NCBI RefSeq assembly: GCF_030817075.1
Contig: NZ_JAUSYU010000001.1
Span: 2,976,001 to 3,040,000, forward strand
Reading direction: 5' to 3'
Length of the DNA stretch: 64,000 bases
Source of the DNA: Arthrobacter sp. V1I9
GTDB lineage: Bacteria; Actinomycetota; Actinomycetes; Actinomycetales; Micrococcaceae
The translations under genes were made by a program, and so were the position numbers. Under the pieces are notes generated by a model. It saw nothing but the letters and a program-made list of their open reading frames with translations. It was not told the DNA's origin and did not search any database. Below are positions 17,599-27,296 of the stretch, in pieces. Each line of letters begins with the position of its first letter. The first letter of the stretch is position 1.

Positions 17599-18390
17599 TC
17601 AGTTGACGCGGATGAACACCGGGCCGGAGCCCACGTTGGCGCTGAAGACAACGGTCTGGTTGCCGTTGTAGCCGCCGTGCACCGCTTGGCCGTTGCCGGC
17701 GTAGACGGCGATGTGGGCCATGCCGGAACCACCGTCGGCGTAGTAGATGAGGTCGCCCGGCTGAGCCTCGGCAGCGCTCACGGTGCGCCCCAGGGAGAGG
17801 TAACCGGCAGGCCAGTCGTGGAAGTTGATGCCCACGGCAGCCAGGGAGTTGGTCACCAGCATGGTGCAGTCCTGCGAAACGCCGAGCTGGGCGTAGGCGG
17901 CGGACAGTATGGCTGCGCCCTTGCCGCTTGCCGAGGCAGGAGCGGCGGGGGCTGCAGCGGCCGGAGCCGTGGCGGTCACCTTGGCAACAGCGGCCGTCTC
18001 TGCGGCGGGAGCGGGCGCAGGAGCGGGAGCCGGAGCTGCTTCCTGAACCTCAACCTCAACCTCGGGCTCCGGAGCTTCCACAACGGGAGCCGGCGTGGTG
18101 GTCACGGCAGGCTTCTCGAAGGTGATGGCAATGGTGGAAGCAGCCGAGATGGGAGCCTCAACCGTTGATTCAACTTCCAGGGTGGAAGCCGGAGCGGAGT
18201 CGCGCTGAACGTTGGCGTCAGCAGCGTTGGCAGCCAGGCCGCTGGTCAGGACCAGACCGGAAGCAGCTGCGATGACAGCTGCCTGGCGTCCTACGCCGCC
18301 GGCGTTGTCGCCGACAGCCTTGGCAATGATGGCGAGCGAGTTGGTTTTGGTGACCTCGGCGCGGTGCCGTGCGGTTGCACGAGTAGTCAT
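17599..18390 (-). CDS. Secreted NlpC/P60-family cell-wall hydrolase (paralog A)
   Basis: A 263-residue exported protein. The long N-terminal region RHRAEVTKTN...AAVIAAASGLVLTSGLAANAA (about residues 8-58) serves as a signal peptide with an AXA cleavage site; then comes a Pro/Ala/Glu-rich linker (about 60-150) and a C-terminal NlpC/P60 fold. The catalytic Cys lies in SQDCTMLV, an unusual variant of DCSG, and the His in GMAHIAVYAGNG. Such enzymes cut peptidoglycan stem peptides. The ATG at 18390 has GAAAGAGAG upstream. The N-terminus is nearly the same as that of the next gene, indicating duplication. No riboswitch was seen directly upstream; read-through from the riboswitch-controlled paralog is possible. 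Confidence 0.85.
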   Translation of the reverse strand: MTTRATARHRAEVTKTNSLAIIAKAVGDNAGGVGRQAAVIAAASGLVLTSGLAANAADANVQRDSAPASTLEVESTVEAPISAASTIAITFEKPAVTTTPAPVVEAPEPEVEVEVQEAAPAPAPAPAPAAETAAVAKVTATAPAAAAPAAPASASGKGAAILSAAYAQLGVSQDCTMLVTNSLAAVGINFHDWPAGYLSLGRTVSAAEAQPGDLIYYADGGSGMAHIAVYAGNGQAVHGGYNGNQTVVFSANVGSGPVFIRVN

Positions 18391-18446
18391 CAGTTCTCTC
18401 TTTCGTTTTCCTTCAAACCGCATGTAGGCAGCCAAAGGTGACTGGA

Positions 18447-18477
18447 CGTGCCGGCATCTTGGGGGTACGCCGGCACG
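18447..18477 (-). terminator. Hairpin between the two NlpC/P60 genes
   Basis: CGTGCCGGC (18447-18455) pairs perfectly with GCCGGCACG (18469-18477), next to a small CCCC-GAAC-GGGG hairpin. It sits between the paralogs and could limit read-through, although no T-run follows on the minus strand. Confidence 0.45.
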
Positions 18478-18552
18478 CCCCGAACGGGGATGTGTGATTT
18501 AGCGAAAAGCGTTTGGGCAAAGAAAAAGCCCTTGGACCGTAAGGTCGAAGAA

Positions 18553-19341
18553 CTAGTTCATGGTGTAGAACGCGGAGGAACCGGTAGCAGCTACCGAGTG
18601 CAGGAGCGTTCCCTGCGAGGGGTTCAAGGCGCTGATCATCATGCCGTTGCCAACGTAGATGCCGACGTGCGCACCGCCGTTCTGCATGACGAGGTCGCCC
18701 GGCTGCGGCGTGGACGTGGGCTTCATCGCAGTCCAGGCGTTGACGCGGGGGATGCTGATGCCGGCCTGGGCGTAAACCCACTGGGTGAAGCCGGAGCAGT
18801 CCCAGCCGCTGGGGGTGGTGCCGCCCCACACATACGGGCTGCCGATGCCGGTGTAGGCGATGGCCGCAATGCCGGAGGTGGCAGCCGAGGACGCGGTGGC
18901 CACGACCTTCTCTGCTGCTGCCGCTGCGGTGGTCTCTGTGGAAGCCGTAGCGGTGGACTCTGTGGAAACGGTGTCCGTGTCCACGGCCGCGGCCGTGTCA
19001 TCGTCATCAGAAGTTGACTGGACAGTCACCGGCTCCAGCACGGGAGCTGCGATGGTCTTGACCACCGGACGCTCGAAGGACACGGTAGCCGTGGGTGCCG
19101 CAGTGACCGCGAGGGCCGACTGCGCGGACCCTGACTCGGTGGAAGCAGAGACACCAGCGGTGGTGTCCGCCGCGTTGGCCGGCAGGCCCAAGGTCAGGAC
19201 GAGGCCGGACGCAGCAGCGATAACTGCAGCCTGGCGACCTACTGTCCCGGCATTGGCACTAACAGCCTTGGACATGGTGTCCAGGGGGTTGGTACGAACC
19301 GATTGCGCACGGTGGCGCGCAGAATTATGGCGTGAAGACAC
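18553..19341 (-). CDS. Secreted NlpC/P60-family cell-wall hydrolase (paralog B)
   Basis: A 262-residue exported peptidoglycan hydrolase. It has a signal region ending at GLPANAA, a Thr/Ser/Ala-rich linker with a DDDD run, and a C-terminal NlpC/P60 domain with GSPYVWGGTTPSGWDCSGF (catalytic Cys) and GAHVGIYVGNG (catalytic His). The start is GTG at 19341, eight bases after GAGAGG; an ATG further upstream would translate the riboswitch and is rejected. The gene follows a c-di-AMP riboswitch, the usual control of actinobacterial wall hydrolases. Confidence 0.92.
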   Translation of the reverse strand: MSSRHNSARHRAQSVRTNPLDTMSKAVSANAGTVGRQAAVIAAASGLVLTLGLPANAADTTAGVSASTESGSAQSALAVTAAPTATVSFERPVVKTIAAPVLEPVTVQSTSDDDDTAAAVDTDTVSTESTATASTETTAAAAAEKVVATASSAATSGIAAIAYTGIGSPYVWGGTTPSGWDCSGFTQWVYAQAGISIPRVNAWTAMKPTSTPQPGDLVMQNGGAHVGIYVGNGMMISALNPSQGTLLHSVAATGSSAFYTMN

Positions 19342-19350
19342 GAAGGTAGC

Positions 19351-19490
19351 CTCTCCCAATGCCTGCGAGGTGAGCTGTCGGATTCGGATGGGAGTCACCC
19401 GGCCGCGCGGCTTCCTGGGAAGCTTTTGCGACTTAACCCCAAGGCCTTCAAACTGAAGGCCATAATTGGTTCCCCCGCCCCTGCCAGACG
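19351..19490 (-). ncRNA. c-di-AMP (ydaO-type) riboswitch upstream of NlpC/P60 paralog B
   Basis: On the minus strand the leader carries the actinobacterial ydaO signatures in order: CTGGCAGGGGCGGGGGAACC, CTTGGGGTTAAGTCGC, GGCCGGGTGACTCCCATC, CCGAATCCGACAGCTCACC and TCGCAGGCATTGGGAGAGG, ending at the ribosome-binding site. The class binds c-di-AMP and usually turns wall-hydrolase genes off when the ligand is high. Ends are approximate. Confidence 0.85.
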
Positions 19491-19543
19491 ATGAAATGCG
19501 AACGGACCTTGAGCGGTGGCAGAGTTAGGCAATCCGCACAAGA

Positions 19544-19568
19544 GCGTCAACTTCGGAAAAGTTGACGC
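19544..19568. promoter_or_regulatory. Perfect palindrome between M23 and NlpC genes
   Basis: GCGTCAACTT (minus strand) and AAGTTGACGC form a perfect ten-base inverted repeat around TTCCG. It may terminate the M23 transcript (TCTTGT follows). Its TTGACG, 17 bases before TAACTC, also gives a promoter-like pair for the riboswitch-led gene, so it could be an operator. Confidence 0.5.
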
Positions 19569-19653
19569 GAGTTAGACGGTACAGCAGTTTTGCTTGAATG
19601 TCACATTCAGGTCACGGCAGGTCAACATCATTTGATAGTTCACCGTCACTTGA

Positions 19654-20481
19654 CTAGAGCCAGCCAGTGGGGTCAACAACTTCGCCGTTGACCTGGACCT
19701 CGAAGTGCAGGTGGCAGCCTGTGGAGGCTCCCGTGGTCCCGCTGAGGGCCACAACATCCCCGCGGGATACTGTCTGCCCCTCCTTCACACTGAAGGACGA
19801 GAGGTGGTTGTACGTGGTTTCCAGGCCGTTGCCGTGGTCCACTACAACGCGATTGCCGCCACCGTACTCGTGCCAGCCCACAAAGGTAACGGTTCCGGTG
19901 GCCGCAGCCAGAACGGAGGTGCCGCACTGGGCTACGTAATCCTGTCCGCGGTGGAAATCACCGGAGCCTCCCGTGATGGGGCTGACGCGGTAGCCAAAGG
20001 GTGAGGCAGTGCTCAATGCAGCGAGCGGGGCACCGAGGCTTCCGGTGGAAGCGGCGCGGGTGATGGCGCCCGCAGACTGGGCACTGAGCAGCTGTTTGAG
20101 CTTCCCGTCCGGGTCCGCTTCGGTGACCACGGCGGACCGGCTGAAGTCGATTTCGGCCTCCGCTTCCGCGGAAATTTTGGGCTGTGGGGCTACAGCGGAC
20201 GCGGCAACAGGAGAGTTCCCTGACGCATCCGTGGCCATCACGGGACTGGTGGCCGGTACGGTCACGGTAAGCACCAGTCCGGTGGCGGCCAGGGCGACGC
20301 CGGCCTTCTGGCCGATGCCGCTGGCAGCAGCGAACTCGGTGATTTGACGGAATGGACCCCGACGCCGGCGCGCATCACGGTGCGGATCGCGGGGGCGTTC
20401 CGAGGTGATGACTTCGACAACGCGCGGTGTCGAAGCAGGGACCGCCGCGCGGCGGCGTCCCCTGGAATTGTGCATGGTCAA
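19654..20481 (-). CDS. Secreted M23-family metallopeptidase
   Basis: A 275-residue exported peptidoglycan endopeptidase of the lysostaphin/LytM type. After an Arg-rich N-terminus (about residues 1-48) there is a hydrophobic signal segment (AGVALAATGLVLTVTVPATS), a spacer, and the zinc domain with FHRGQDY (His and Asp ligands) and HLHFEV (HxH ligand) near the C-terminus. The TTG at 20481 is preferred because it lies eight bases after GAGAGG, the same spacing as in the riboswitch-controlled paralogous leader; an ATG two codons later is the alternative. It ends upstream of the palindrome and is controlled by its own c-di-AMP riboswitch. Confidence 0.9.
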   Translation of the reverse strand: MTMHNSRGRRRAAVPASTPRVVEVITSERPRDPHRDARRRRGPFRQITEFAAASGIGQKAGVALAATGLVLTVTVPATSPVMATDASGNSPVAASAVAPQPKISAEAEAEIDFSRSAVVTEADPDGKLKQLLSAQSAGAITRAASTGSLGAPLAALSTASPFGYRVSPITGGSGDFHRGQDYVAQCGTSVLAAATGTVTFVGWHEYGGGNRVVVDHGNGLETTYNHLSSFSVKEGQTVSRGDVVALSGTTGASTGCHLHFEVQVNGEVVDPTGWL

Positions 20482-20490
20482 GAAGGGTTC

Positions 20491-20690
20491 CTCTCTGGAA
20501 AGCCTGCGAAGTTAGCTGTCGGATTCGGGTCAGAGAGTTCAAAGACCCGGTCCGCCGTAAGCAAGCTTCGGCACAGAGATATCCCCGGAGGGATTCCTTC
20601 GCTGGAAGAGGCTTGCTGCTGACGGACTTCACCCCAAGGCAGTCCCCCGGCTGCCGCTTGTGGTTCCCCCGCCTCTGCCAGTTACGACTC
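20491..20690 (-). ncRNA. c-di-AMP (ydaO-type) riboswitch upstream of M23 peptidase
   Basis: The minus-strand leader has the same conserved blocks as the first riboswitch: CTGGCAGAGGCGGGGGAACC, CCTTGGGGTGAAGTCCG, GACCCGAATCCGACAGCTAA, and TTCGCAGGCTTTCCAGAGAGG ending at the ribosome-binding site. The internal arm is longer (about 100 bases). Ends are approximate. Confidence 0.85.
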
Positions 20691-20759
20691 ATGCTCCTGA
20701 TCCGCTGGCAGAGCTCGGCTCCAGATCAGGTAACGCTTTAATATCAACGCTTCGGTTCA

Positions 20760-20789
20760 ACTATAGAGGGTTAACACCCAAAGTAACAA
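20760..20789 (-). promoter_or_regulatory. Candidate promoter for riboswitch-M23 transcript
   Basis: Minus strand TTGTTA (20789-20784), 18-base spacer and TATAGT (20765-20760), in an AT-rich island within otherwise GC-rich DNA. Transcription would start near 20753, about 60 bases before the riboswitch core. Confidence 0.6.
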
Positions 20790-20848
20790 TTCCGTTATCT
20801 TTGCGTAACCCACCTCACATGGGGTAGCGAGGCGCGCGGGCCAGCCCG

Positions 20849-21544
20849 CTAGCGGACGGCCACGAACACGTGCGCGGCCACCTCCGGAGGCAGCTCAAGT
20901 GCCCCTTCGATGCCGGGAACCCGGACGGAGATGTAGTCCCCCACCCGCTCCAGCGACACAGCAGCCCCCGGCCTTATGCCGCCCTCATCCAGCTGCGAGA
21001 GCAGTTCCGGCTCCACCTGGATGGGCTCGGCAAGCCGGCTGATAGTCACGGCTGAGGCGGGCCCGTAGGACTTCATCGCTTCCAGGAGGCTGATGGCTCC
21101 GTCGGCAAAGCCCGGGGACGGCAGCCCGCCCAAGGCGGCCAGCCCGGGAATCGGGTTCCCGTACGGAGACTCGGTGGGGTGGTTAAGCATCTCGTAGATA
21201 CGGCGTTCCACCCGCTCGCTCATCACATGCTCCCAGCGGCAGGCCTCGTCATGGACGTAGGCCCAGTCCAGCCCAATCACGTCGGCGAGGAGCCGCTCAG
21301 CCAGACGGTGCTTGCGCATCACTTCCGTGGCGCGCTTCCGGCCCGTCTCGGTGAGCTCCAGGTGGCGGTCGCCCGAGACGACCACCAGGCCGTCCCGCTC
21401 CATTCGGCCGATGGTCTGGGAGACGGTAGGTCCGGAGTGGCGCAGCCTTTCGGCGATACGCGCACGCAGGGCAACGATGTTCTCTTCCTCGAGCTCCAGA
21501 ATGGTCCGAAGGTACATCTCCGTAGTATCGATCAGATCCGTCAT
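20849..21544 (-). CDS. Metal-dependent transcriptional regulator, DtxR/IdeR family
   Basis: A 231-residue iron- or manganese-sensing repressor. Domain order: winged HTH (residues 1-70, with recognition helix [17 protein letters not shown]), dimerisation and metal domain (about 70-140), and a C-terminal SH3-like domain (about 150-231). Primary metal-site residues are present: Met10, and Cys/Glu/His in [18 protein letters not shown]. The full three-domain form fits an IdeR/DtxR iron regulator. A candidate iron box lies in this window upstream of the siderophore-interacting protein gene. It is divergent from serC with a 277-base gap. Confidence 0.92.
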   Translation of the reverse strand: MTDLIDTTEMYLRTILELEEENIVALRARIAERLRHSGPTVSQTIGRMERDGLVVVSGDRHLELTETGRKRATEVMRKHRLAERLLADVIGLDWAYVHDEACRWEHVMSERVERRIYEMLNHPTESPYGNPIPGLAALGGLPSPGFADGAISLLEAMKSYGPASAVTISRLAEPIQVEPELLSQLDEGGIRPGAAVSLERVGDYISVRVPGIEGALELPPEVAAHVFVAVR

Positions 21545-21761
21545 CCAGCTCAGCTCCTCGAGCGCAGTACCTTGCGTTGTCCCACCGTATCGCCTTCACT
21601 GCGACGTAGTCCGTGGAAAAGCTTAGCCTATTTTGACTTTGTCCGAATAGTTGCCGACGCCCGCAGGACCGTCTCATTGGCTGGACTATGACGGTTCCGG
21701 TTCCCGCCGATACAGCCCAACAAGGCAGAATGAGGGAGGCCCTGGCAGCAGCCATCAGTGA

Positions 21762-22952
<1,191 letters not shown>

Positions 22953-23005
22953 TCGCAACTGCGGGGCCACCTCGGCTGACCGCAACGCACCGGCTTTAAC
23001 GTCCG

Positions 23006-23040
23006 ACGGCGCCGCCCGGGTTCTGCCCGACCGGCGCCGT
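23006..23040. terminator. Bidirectional terminator between serC and DUF3027 gene
   Basis: ACGGCGCCG (23006-23014) pairs perfectly with CGGCGCCGT (23032-23040) around a 17-base loop, followed by TTGTG on the plus strand. It separates two convergent genes. Confidence 0.65.
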
Positions 23041-23086
23041 TTGTGCGTCGTAGCTCAGTTTCCGCGCCTGGGCGCGGCTCCGGGCG

Positions 23087-23944
23087 CTAATTTGTACCGG
23101 CGTCGCGCCCTGCGCGCTGTTCCTGCGCGTCTTCGGCTTCAGCCTCCCGGGATTCACCTTCCAGCGCTTCATTTTCCAGCCCTTCACCGTCCAGGCTGCC
23201 TACTGCGTCCAGCGAAGCAGCAACGCCGTCAGCGGGCTCGGCGGCGGCAGCTTCCGGCGTGTCAGCCTGGTGGGCGTCGTCTTCGTGCGCGCCGGCTTCC
23301 GGCTGATTGGCGTCGGCTTCGCCGGATTCCTGTTCCTGCTCATCCTCCGGCCGGACGCGTTCTGCCCACGGAACCCATTCCGGGGCCAATATGGAGTCCT
23401 CGGACGGCAGGAGACCGAGCTCGTTGACCGTGACCACCTTGGACCGCGAGTTCCGTGTCAGCACGGCGAACCACTGCCAGCCTGCGTAGCCGGGCAGCCT
23501 GCACTCGAAGAGGTGTGTCACCAGGCGGTCGCCTTCGCTCTTGACTGCAAGGTGCCGCCCAATGTCCGACGCCGCAGTGATGCCGGCAATGGCGGTCCGT
23601 GCCGTGTCCGCGGCAGCGGCGAGGAAGGCGTCCGGCTTGCCGGTCCGCCAAACAGGCACCCCGGCGCGGGGCTTGGCCGTTTTGGCCGTCGCCGGCGCAG
23701 GGCCTGCAGGCGAAAGGCCCGCAGCGGTGGGAGCAATGCCGGCGCCCCCGCCCGTTGCGGCACCTGCCTGCAGCGCCACCAGGTCCACCGATGCCGGGTC
23801 CACCGACACCGGGTCCACCAACTCGACGTCCAGCGTCTCCGAGACCATCGACACCGGATCCAGTGACTCCGGGGCCGTTGTCTCCAAGCCGCCGGGCTCG
23901 GCGGTTGTGTACTCCGGGTCCTGCTGATCAGCTTCCGGGTTCAT
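23087..23944 (-). CDS. DUF3027 domain protein
   Basis: A 285-residue actinobacterial protein. The conserved DUF3027 core lies at about residues 105-200, with LPGYAGWQWFAVLTRNSRSK, VNELGLLPSEDSILAPEWVPW. The flanks are low complexity: an N-terminal segment with repeated VDP(A/V)SVD units and an acidic C-terminal tail rich in Glu, Ala and Gln. Function is unknown. It follows the cold-shock gene by six bases on the same strand, an arrangement common in this lineage, so the two are an operon. Confidence 0.88.
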   Translation of the reverse strand: MNPEADQQDPEYTTAEPGGLETTAPESLDPVSMVSETLDVELVDPVSVDPASVDLVALQAGAATGGGAGIAPTAAGLSPAGPAPATAKTAKPRAGVPVWRTGKPDAFLAAAADTARTAIAGITAASDIGRHLAVKSEGDRLVTHLFECRLPGYAGWQWFAVLTRNSRSKVVTVNELGLLPSEDSILAPEWVPWAERVRPEDEQEQESGEADANQPEAGAHEDDAHQADTPEAAAAEPADGVAASLDAVGSLDGEGLENEALEGESREAEAEDAQEQRAGRDAGTN

Positions 23945-23950
23945 GAGGGC

Positions 23951-24334
23951 CTAAACGTCCAGCTCGTCGGCAACCTTACGCAGGGCGGCGGCGATGGCCT
24001 TGCCCTTATTGCCTTCCGGGTATTTGCCTTTGGAAAGGGTTCCGGACAGGTTGTCCAGAACAGTCACGAGGTCCTGGACCAGCGGTGCGAGGTCCTTTGC
24101 GCTGGGCCGCTTTGCCTTGGCGATGGACGGTGTTTTGTCCAGCACGCGCAGGCCCAGGGCCTGGGCTCCCTTGCGGCCGTCGGCCACACCGAATTCAACG
24201 CGGGTGCCGGCCTTCAGCTCTGTTACGCCCTCGGGCAGCGACGATTTGGGCAGGAAAACTTCCTGGCCGTCTTCTCCCGCGAGGAATCCGAAGCCCTTTT
24301 CCTTGTCATACCACTTGACCTTGCCGGTAGGCAC
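23951..24334 (-). CDS. Cold-shock domain protein with C-terminal extension
   Basis: A 127-residue RNA-binding protein. The cold-shock domain fills the first 65 residues with GKVKWYDKEKGFGFL (RNP1) and EVFLPKSSL (RNP2). The rest is a Lys/Ala-rich helical tail (about 75-127) typical of actinobacterial members. GTG at 24334 is chosen since AAGAAGG lies eight bases upstream and it gives the family start VPTGKVKW; an earlier GTG at 24370 has no ribosome-binding site. It is the first gene of the operon with DUF3027. Confidence 0.9.
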   Translation of the reverse strand: MPTGKVKWYDKEKGFGFLAGEDGQEVFLPKSSLPEGVTELKAGTRVEFGVADGRKGAQALGLRVLDKTPSIAKAKRPSAKDLAPLVQDLVTVLDNLSGTLSKGKYPEGNKGKAIAAALRKVADELDV

Positions 24335-24552
24335 GTAATCAACCTTCTTCGTTCTGACGTCTTGAGACACGGCCGGCCATCACCGCATCCGCAGTGTTGT
24401 GCGGGTTCAGGGTATGACGGCTGGAGACCGTGTTGGTCTGTATCCCTCAAGGTTATCCTGCCCCGTGCCGTAATCCTGCTTTCGACGGCTCTCCGCAACG
24501 GCACACTGAACCCGTGGCCGCGCTGTCAGACCGGGCTGTTAGCGTTACGTTT

Positions 24553-24786
24553 ATGACACCCTCGCGTTACCGGCGTCCACTGACGATCCTCGCCGCAGTT
24601 ATCGCCGTGCTTTCACTGGCCGCCGTCGCTGCCGTTATGGCATTCGCCTTTTCCGGTTCCGTGGCTCCGGCCTGGGTCACCTACACGGCACTTTACGGCC
24701 TGCCGCTGGCGTTCCTCCTGATGCTGTTCCTTGTTCTGGACAGCGTTGCCGGACGCCGGCGGGCAGGAAAACCGGGCGGGCGGTAA
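24553..24786 (+). CDS. Small two-helix membrane protein
   Basis: A 77-residue protein with two hydrophobic helices (about residues 9-34 and 40-64) and a basic tail (AGRRRAGKPGGR). No domain recognised. The ATG at 24553 is the most natural start, but no ribosome-binding site precedes it, so the start could be an upstream GTG at 24514. It ends ten bases before the helicase-associated gene and may be its operon leader. Confidence 0.6.
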   Translation: MTPSRYRRPLTILAAVIAVLSLAAVAAVMAFAFSGSVAPAWVTYTALYGLPLAFLLMLFLVLDSVAGRRRAGKPGGR

Positions 24787-24796
24787 CGTTGGACTG

Positions 24797-27283
24797 ATGT
24801 CCCTCATTCGCGCGCTCAGCAAGGACCTGGAGGCACGCAGCGACGACTCGCTGCGGGCGCTGTTCGACGCGCGGCCGGACCTCATCTCCCCCGCTGTGCC
24901 GGACTTCGCTGCCCTCGCTGCACGGGCGAGCGGGCGCGTCAGCGTCCAGCGTGCGCTGGAGCGCCTCAATCGGCCACAGATGCAGGTCCTGGAAACCCTC
25001 CATCTGTCCACAAACACTGATACGGAGCACAGTGCCTCCGCGGCTGGATTGCGCAAACTGATTTCGGGTTCCACCGTTGCCGCTGTGGAGCGGATCCTGG
25101 TCGCTCTCCAGGAACTTGCCCTGGTCCACCGTGCCGAACCCCCGCATGGCGCACCCGCCACCGGCAACAAGCAGCGGTACTACCTCCCCGTTGGCAGCCT
25201 CAAGGACGTGGTGGGAATTTATCCGGCCGGCCTTGGCCGCAGTTATACAGAGCTGGTGCGCCTCCAGCCCGCGTTCGCACAGCGCGCGGTGCAGCTCGTG
25301 TCCGAACTTCACCGCAGCGGCGCAGCCATCCAGGGAGCCACAACACCCATGGAGGCAGCGCTCGCCCTGCAGCACTGGACGTCCTCGCCGGAGGCCCTCC
25401 AGGACATTCTGGCCACGGCTCCGGAACGGACCACCGCGTTGCTCGCCCGGTTCCGGAACTGGGCCATGGGGGCCGTCCCCCAAGCGCAACGCAAGGCGTC
25501 CATCGCCACTGAGGGATCCGACGTCGGGCCCATCGACTGGCTGCTGGCGCGCGGCCTGCTGGTGCCTTTGGACGCTGCCCATGTGGAGCTGCCGCACAGC
25601 GTGGGGCTCTCGCTGCGGGGCGGTGCCATCATCAACGACTTCAGCCTTGCGCCGCCGGTCCCGGAGCTTGGCCGGACCAGCGCCGCCTTACGGCGGAATG
25701 CGGCGCTGGGGGCCATCAGTGAGACCCTGCGGCTGGTGGGCGAAGTACTCCATGCCGTGCGGGACCAGCCTTTGGCCACCCTCCGCAGCGGCGGCGTGGG
25801 CGTTCGGGAGATGAGGCGGCTGGCTGAGCTGCTGCGGATCGACCAGCCCCGTACCGGGCTTCTCCTTGAGCTTTGTGGGCTTGCAGGGCTGATCCGCCTG
25901 GACGTCGATTCGTCGTCGTGGGTTCAGCCGCCGGAGCTGGAGTGGCTTGTCCTGCCCCGGCAGGAACAATGGCTCTGGCTGGTGAATGCCTGGCTGGCCA
26001 GCCAGCGCGTGCCGTCCCTGGTGGGGCAGCCGATCAATGGAACCCCGGGAGCAGCTGCGCACCGCGCGGCTTCCGGGAGCACCATCATCGCGTTGTCGGC
26101 AGAGGCGCAGCGTCCGGACGCCCCCGTGGTGCGCAAACGGATCCTGGAAATCCTGAACGAACTAACGTGTGAGGCACAGGCCCCTGACGGAACAGCGCCG
26201 GTCCTGGACGCTGCAGCTGTGCTCCAGCGCGCCGAGTGGGCCCAGCCCCGGATGGCCCGGCGCTTCAGCTCGCTGATCCGCGGAGTCCTGGCCGAAGCCG
26301 AAGTACTCGGCCTGCTCGGCTCGGGGGCCCTGAGCCAGCTTGGAAGTGCCATCGCGGACGATGAACCGGACGCCGCCCTCTCCATCCTGGGTGAGCACCT
26401 GCCCGCGGAGCTGAACCACGTACTGCTCCAGGCAGACCTCACCGCCGTAGCACCCGGATACCTTGCCCCGGCGCTGACCGAAAAACTGCTGCTGATGGCC
26501 GACGCTGAAGGCCAGGGGCCGGCCACCATCTACCGGTTCTCGCCCGGCTCCATCCGCCGGGCGCTGGACGCCGGCCATAGTGCCTCCACCGTGCTGGAGT
26601 TCCTGCGGGAGCACTCGGCCACCGCAGTGCCCCAGCCGCTGCAGTACCTGGTGGAGGATACTGCCGCCCGGCACGGCCGGCTGCGGGTCGGCGCAGCGGC
26701 GAGTTTTGTCCAGAGCGAGGATGAGGCTGCGCTGCTGGAGCTGCTGTCCGGACCGAAAACGGAGGGGCTGGGGCTGGTGCGGATTGCGCCCACCGTCCTC
26801 ATCTCTTCGGCGCCGCCGCGTGAAACAGCGCAGGTTCTCCGGAGCCTGGGCCTCTCCCCCTCCTTTGACGATTCGGACCAGCAGGTGCTCCGGCTGCGGC
26901 GCGCTCCTGCCCCGCATACCCCGTCCCGGCCCATCTACACCGCGCCGCGGACAGCCCCGCCGGCGGAAGAAGTCCAGGCGCAACTGGATGTGCTGCGGCA
27001 CCGTCCTGCCGCCGTCGGGAATCATCACGGCCCGGAAAGTGACCAGACAGGTGAGGCAGCCACGCAGCTTGGCCTGGAAGCCTTGCAGCGTGCCATCCGG
27101 CTCAAGCAGCGCATCAGCATGAACGTGGTGGACGGCATGGGGAATGCGAACCTGGAAATTGTTGTTCCCCTCTCAGTAAGCGGCGGACGGGTGCGGGTCT
27201 TCGACCCCGCGAAGGACACCGAACGGGTGCTCTCCATCCACCGCATTATCGATATTGAGGCCGCAGAGGAACTGCGCCAGTGA
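24797..27283 (+). CDS. Helicase-associated protein (Helicase_C_3 type), XPB partner
   Basis: An 828-residue protein belonging to the actinobacterial family encoded just upstream of XPB-like helicases. The N-terminal 300 residues are helical winged-helix-like repeats; a Helicase_C_3-type region lies in the middle (about 500-640, including TIYRFSPGSIRRALDAGHSA). The C-terminal 65 residues (AIRLKQRISMNVVDG, GGRVRVFDPAKDTERVLSIH) resemble a WYL-like fold, which is inference. No Walker motifs are present, so it is not itself an ATPase. The start ATG 24797 follows the membrane-protein gene by ten bases; the XPB gene starts 14 bases after its stop, suggesting a repair complex. Confidence 0.85.
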   Translation: MSLIRALSKDLEARSDDSLRALFDARPDLISPAVPDFAALAARASGRVSVQRALERLNRPQMQVLETLHLSTNTDTEHSASAAGLRKLISGSTVAAVERILVALQELALVHRAEPPHGAPATGNKQRYYLPVGSLKDVVGIYPAGLGRSYTELVRLQPAFAQRAVQLVSELHRSGAAIQGATTPMEAALALQHWTSSPEALQDILATAPERTTALLARFRNWAMGAVPQAQRKASIATEGSDVGPIDWLLARGLLVPLDAAHVELPHSVGLSLRGGAIINDFSLAPPVPELGRTSAALRRNAALGAISETLRLVGEVLHAVRDQPLATLRSGGVGVREMRRLAELLRIDQPRTGLLLELCGLAGLIRLDVDSSSWVQPPELEWLVLPRQEQWLWLVNAWLASQRVPSLVGQPINGTPGAAAHRAASGSTIIALSAEAQRPDAPVVRKRILEILNELTCEAQAPDGTAPVLDAAAVLQRAEWAQPRMARRFSSLIRGVLAEAEVLGLLGSGALSQLGSAIADDEPDAALSILGEHLPAELNHVLLQADLTAVAPGYLAPALTEKLLLMADAEGQGPATIYRFSPGSIRRALDAGHSASTVLEFLREHSATAVPQPLQYLVEDTAARHGRLRVGAAASFVQSEDEAALLELLSGPKTEGLGLVRIAPTVLISSAPPRETAQVLRSLGLSPSFDDSDQQVLRLRRAPAPHTPSRPIYTAPRTAPPAEEVQAQLDVLRHRPAAVGNHHGPESDQTGEAATQLGLEALQRAIRLKQRISMNVVDGMGNANLEIVVPLSVSGGRVRVFDPAKDTERVLSIHRIIDIEAAEELRQ

Positions 27284-27296
27284 AGGACTCCCCCGC

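Noticed and set aside
19342..19398. NlpC paralog B starting upstream at an ATG
   Set aside because: The extra residues are the translated 3' end of the riboswitch.
24335..24370. Longer cold-shock protein starting at GTG 24370
   Set aside because: No ribosome-binding site there; the GTG at 24334 has AAGAAGG at ideal spacing and matches the family N-terminus.
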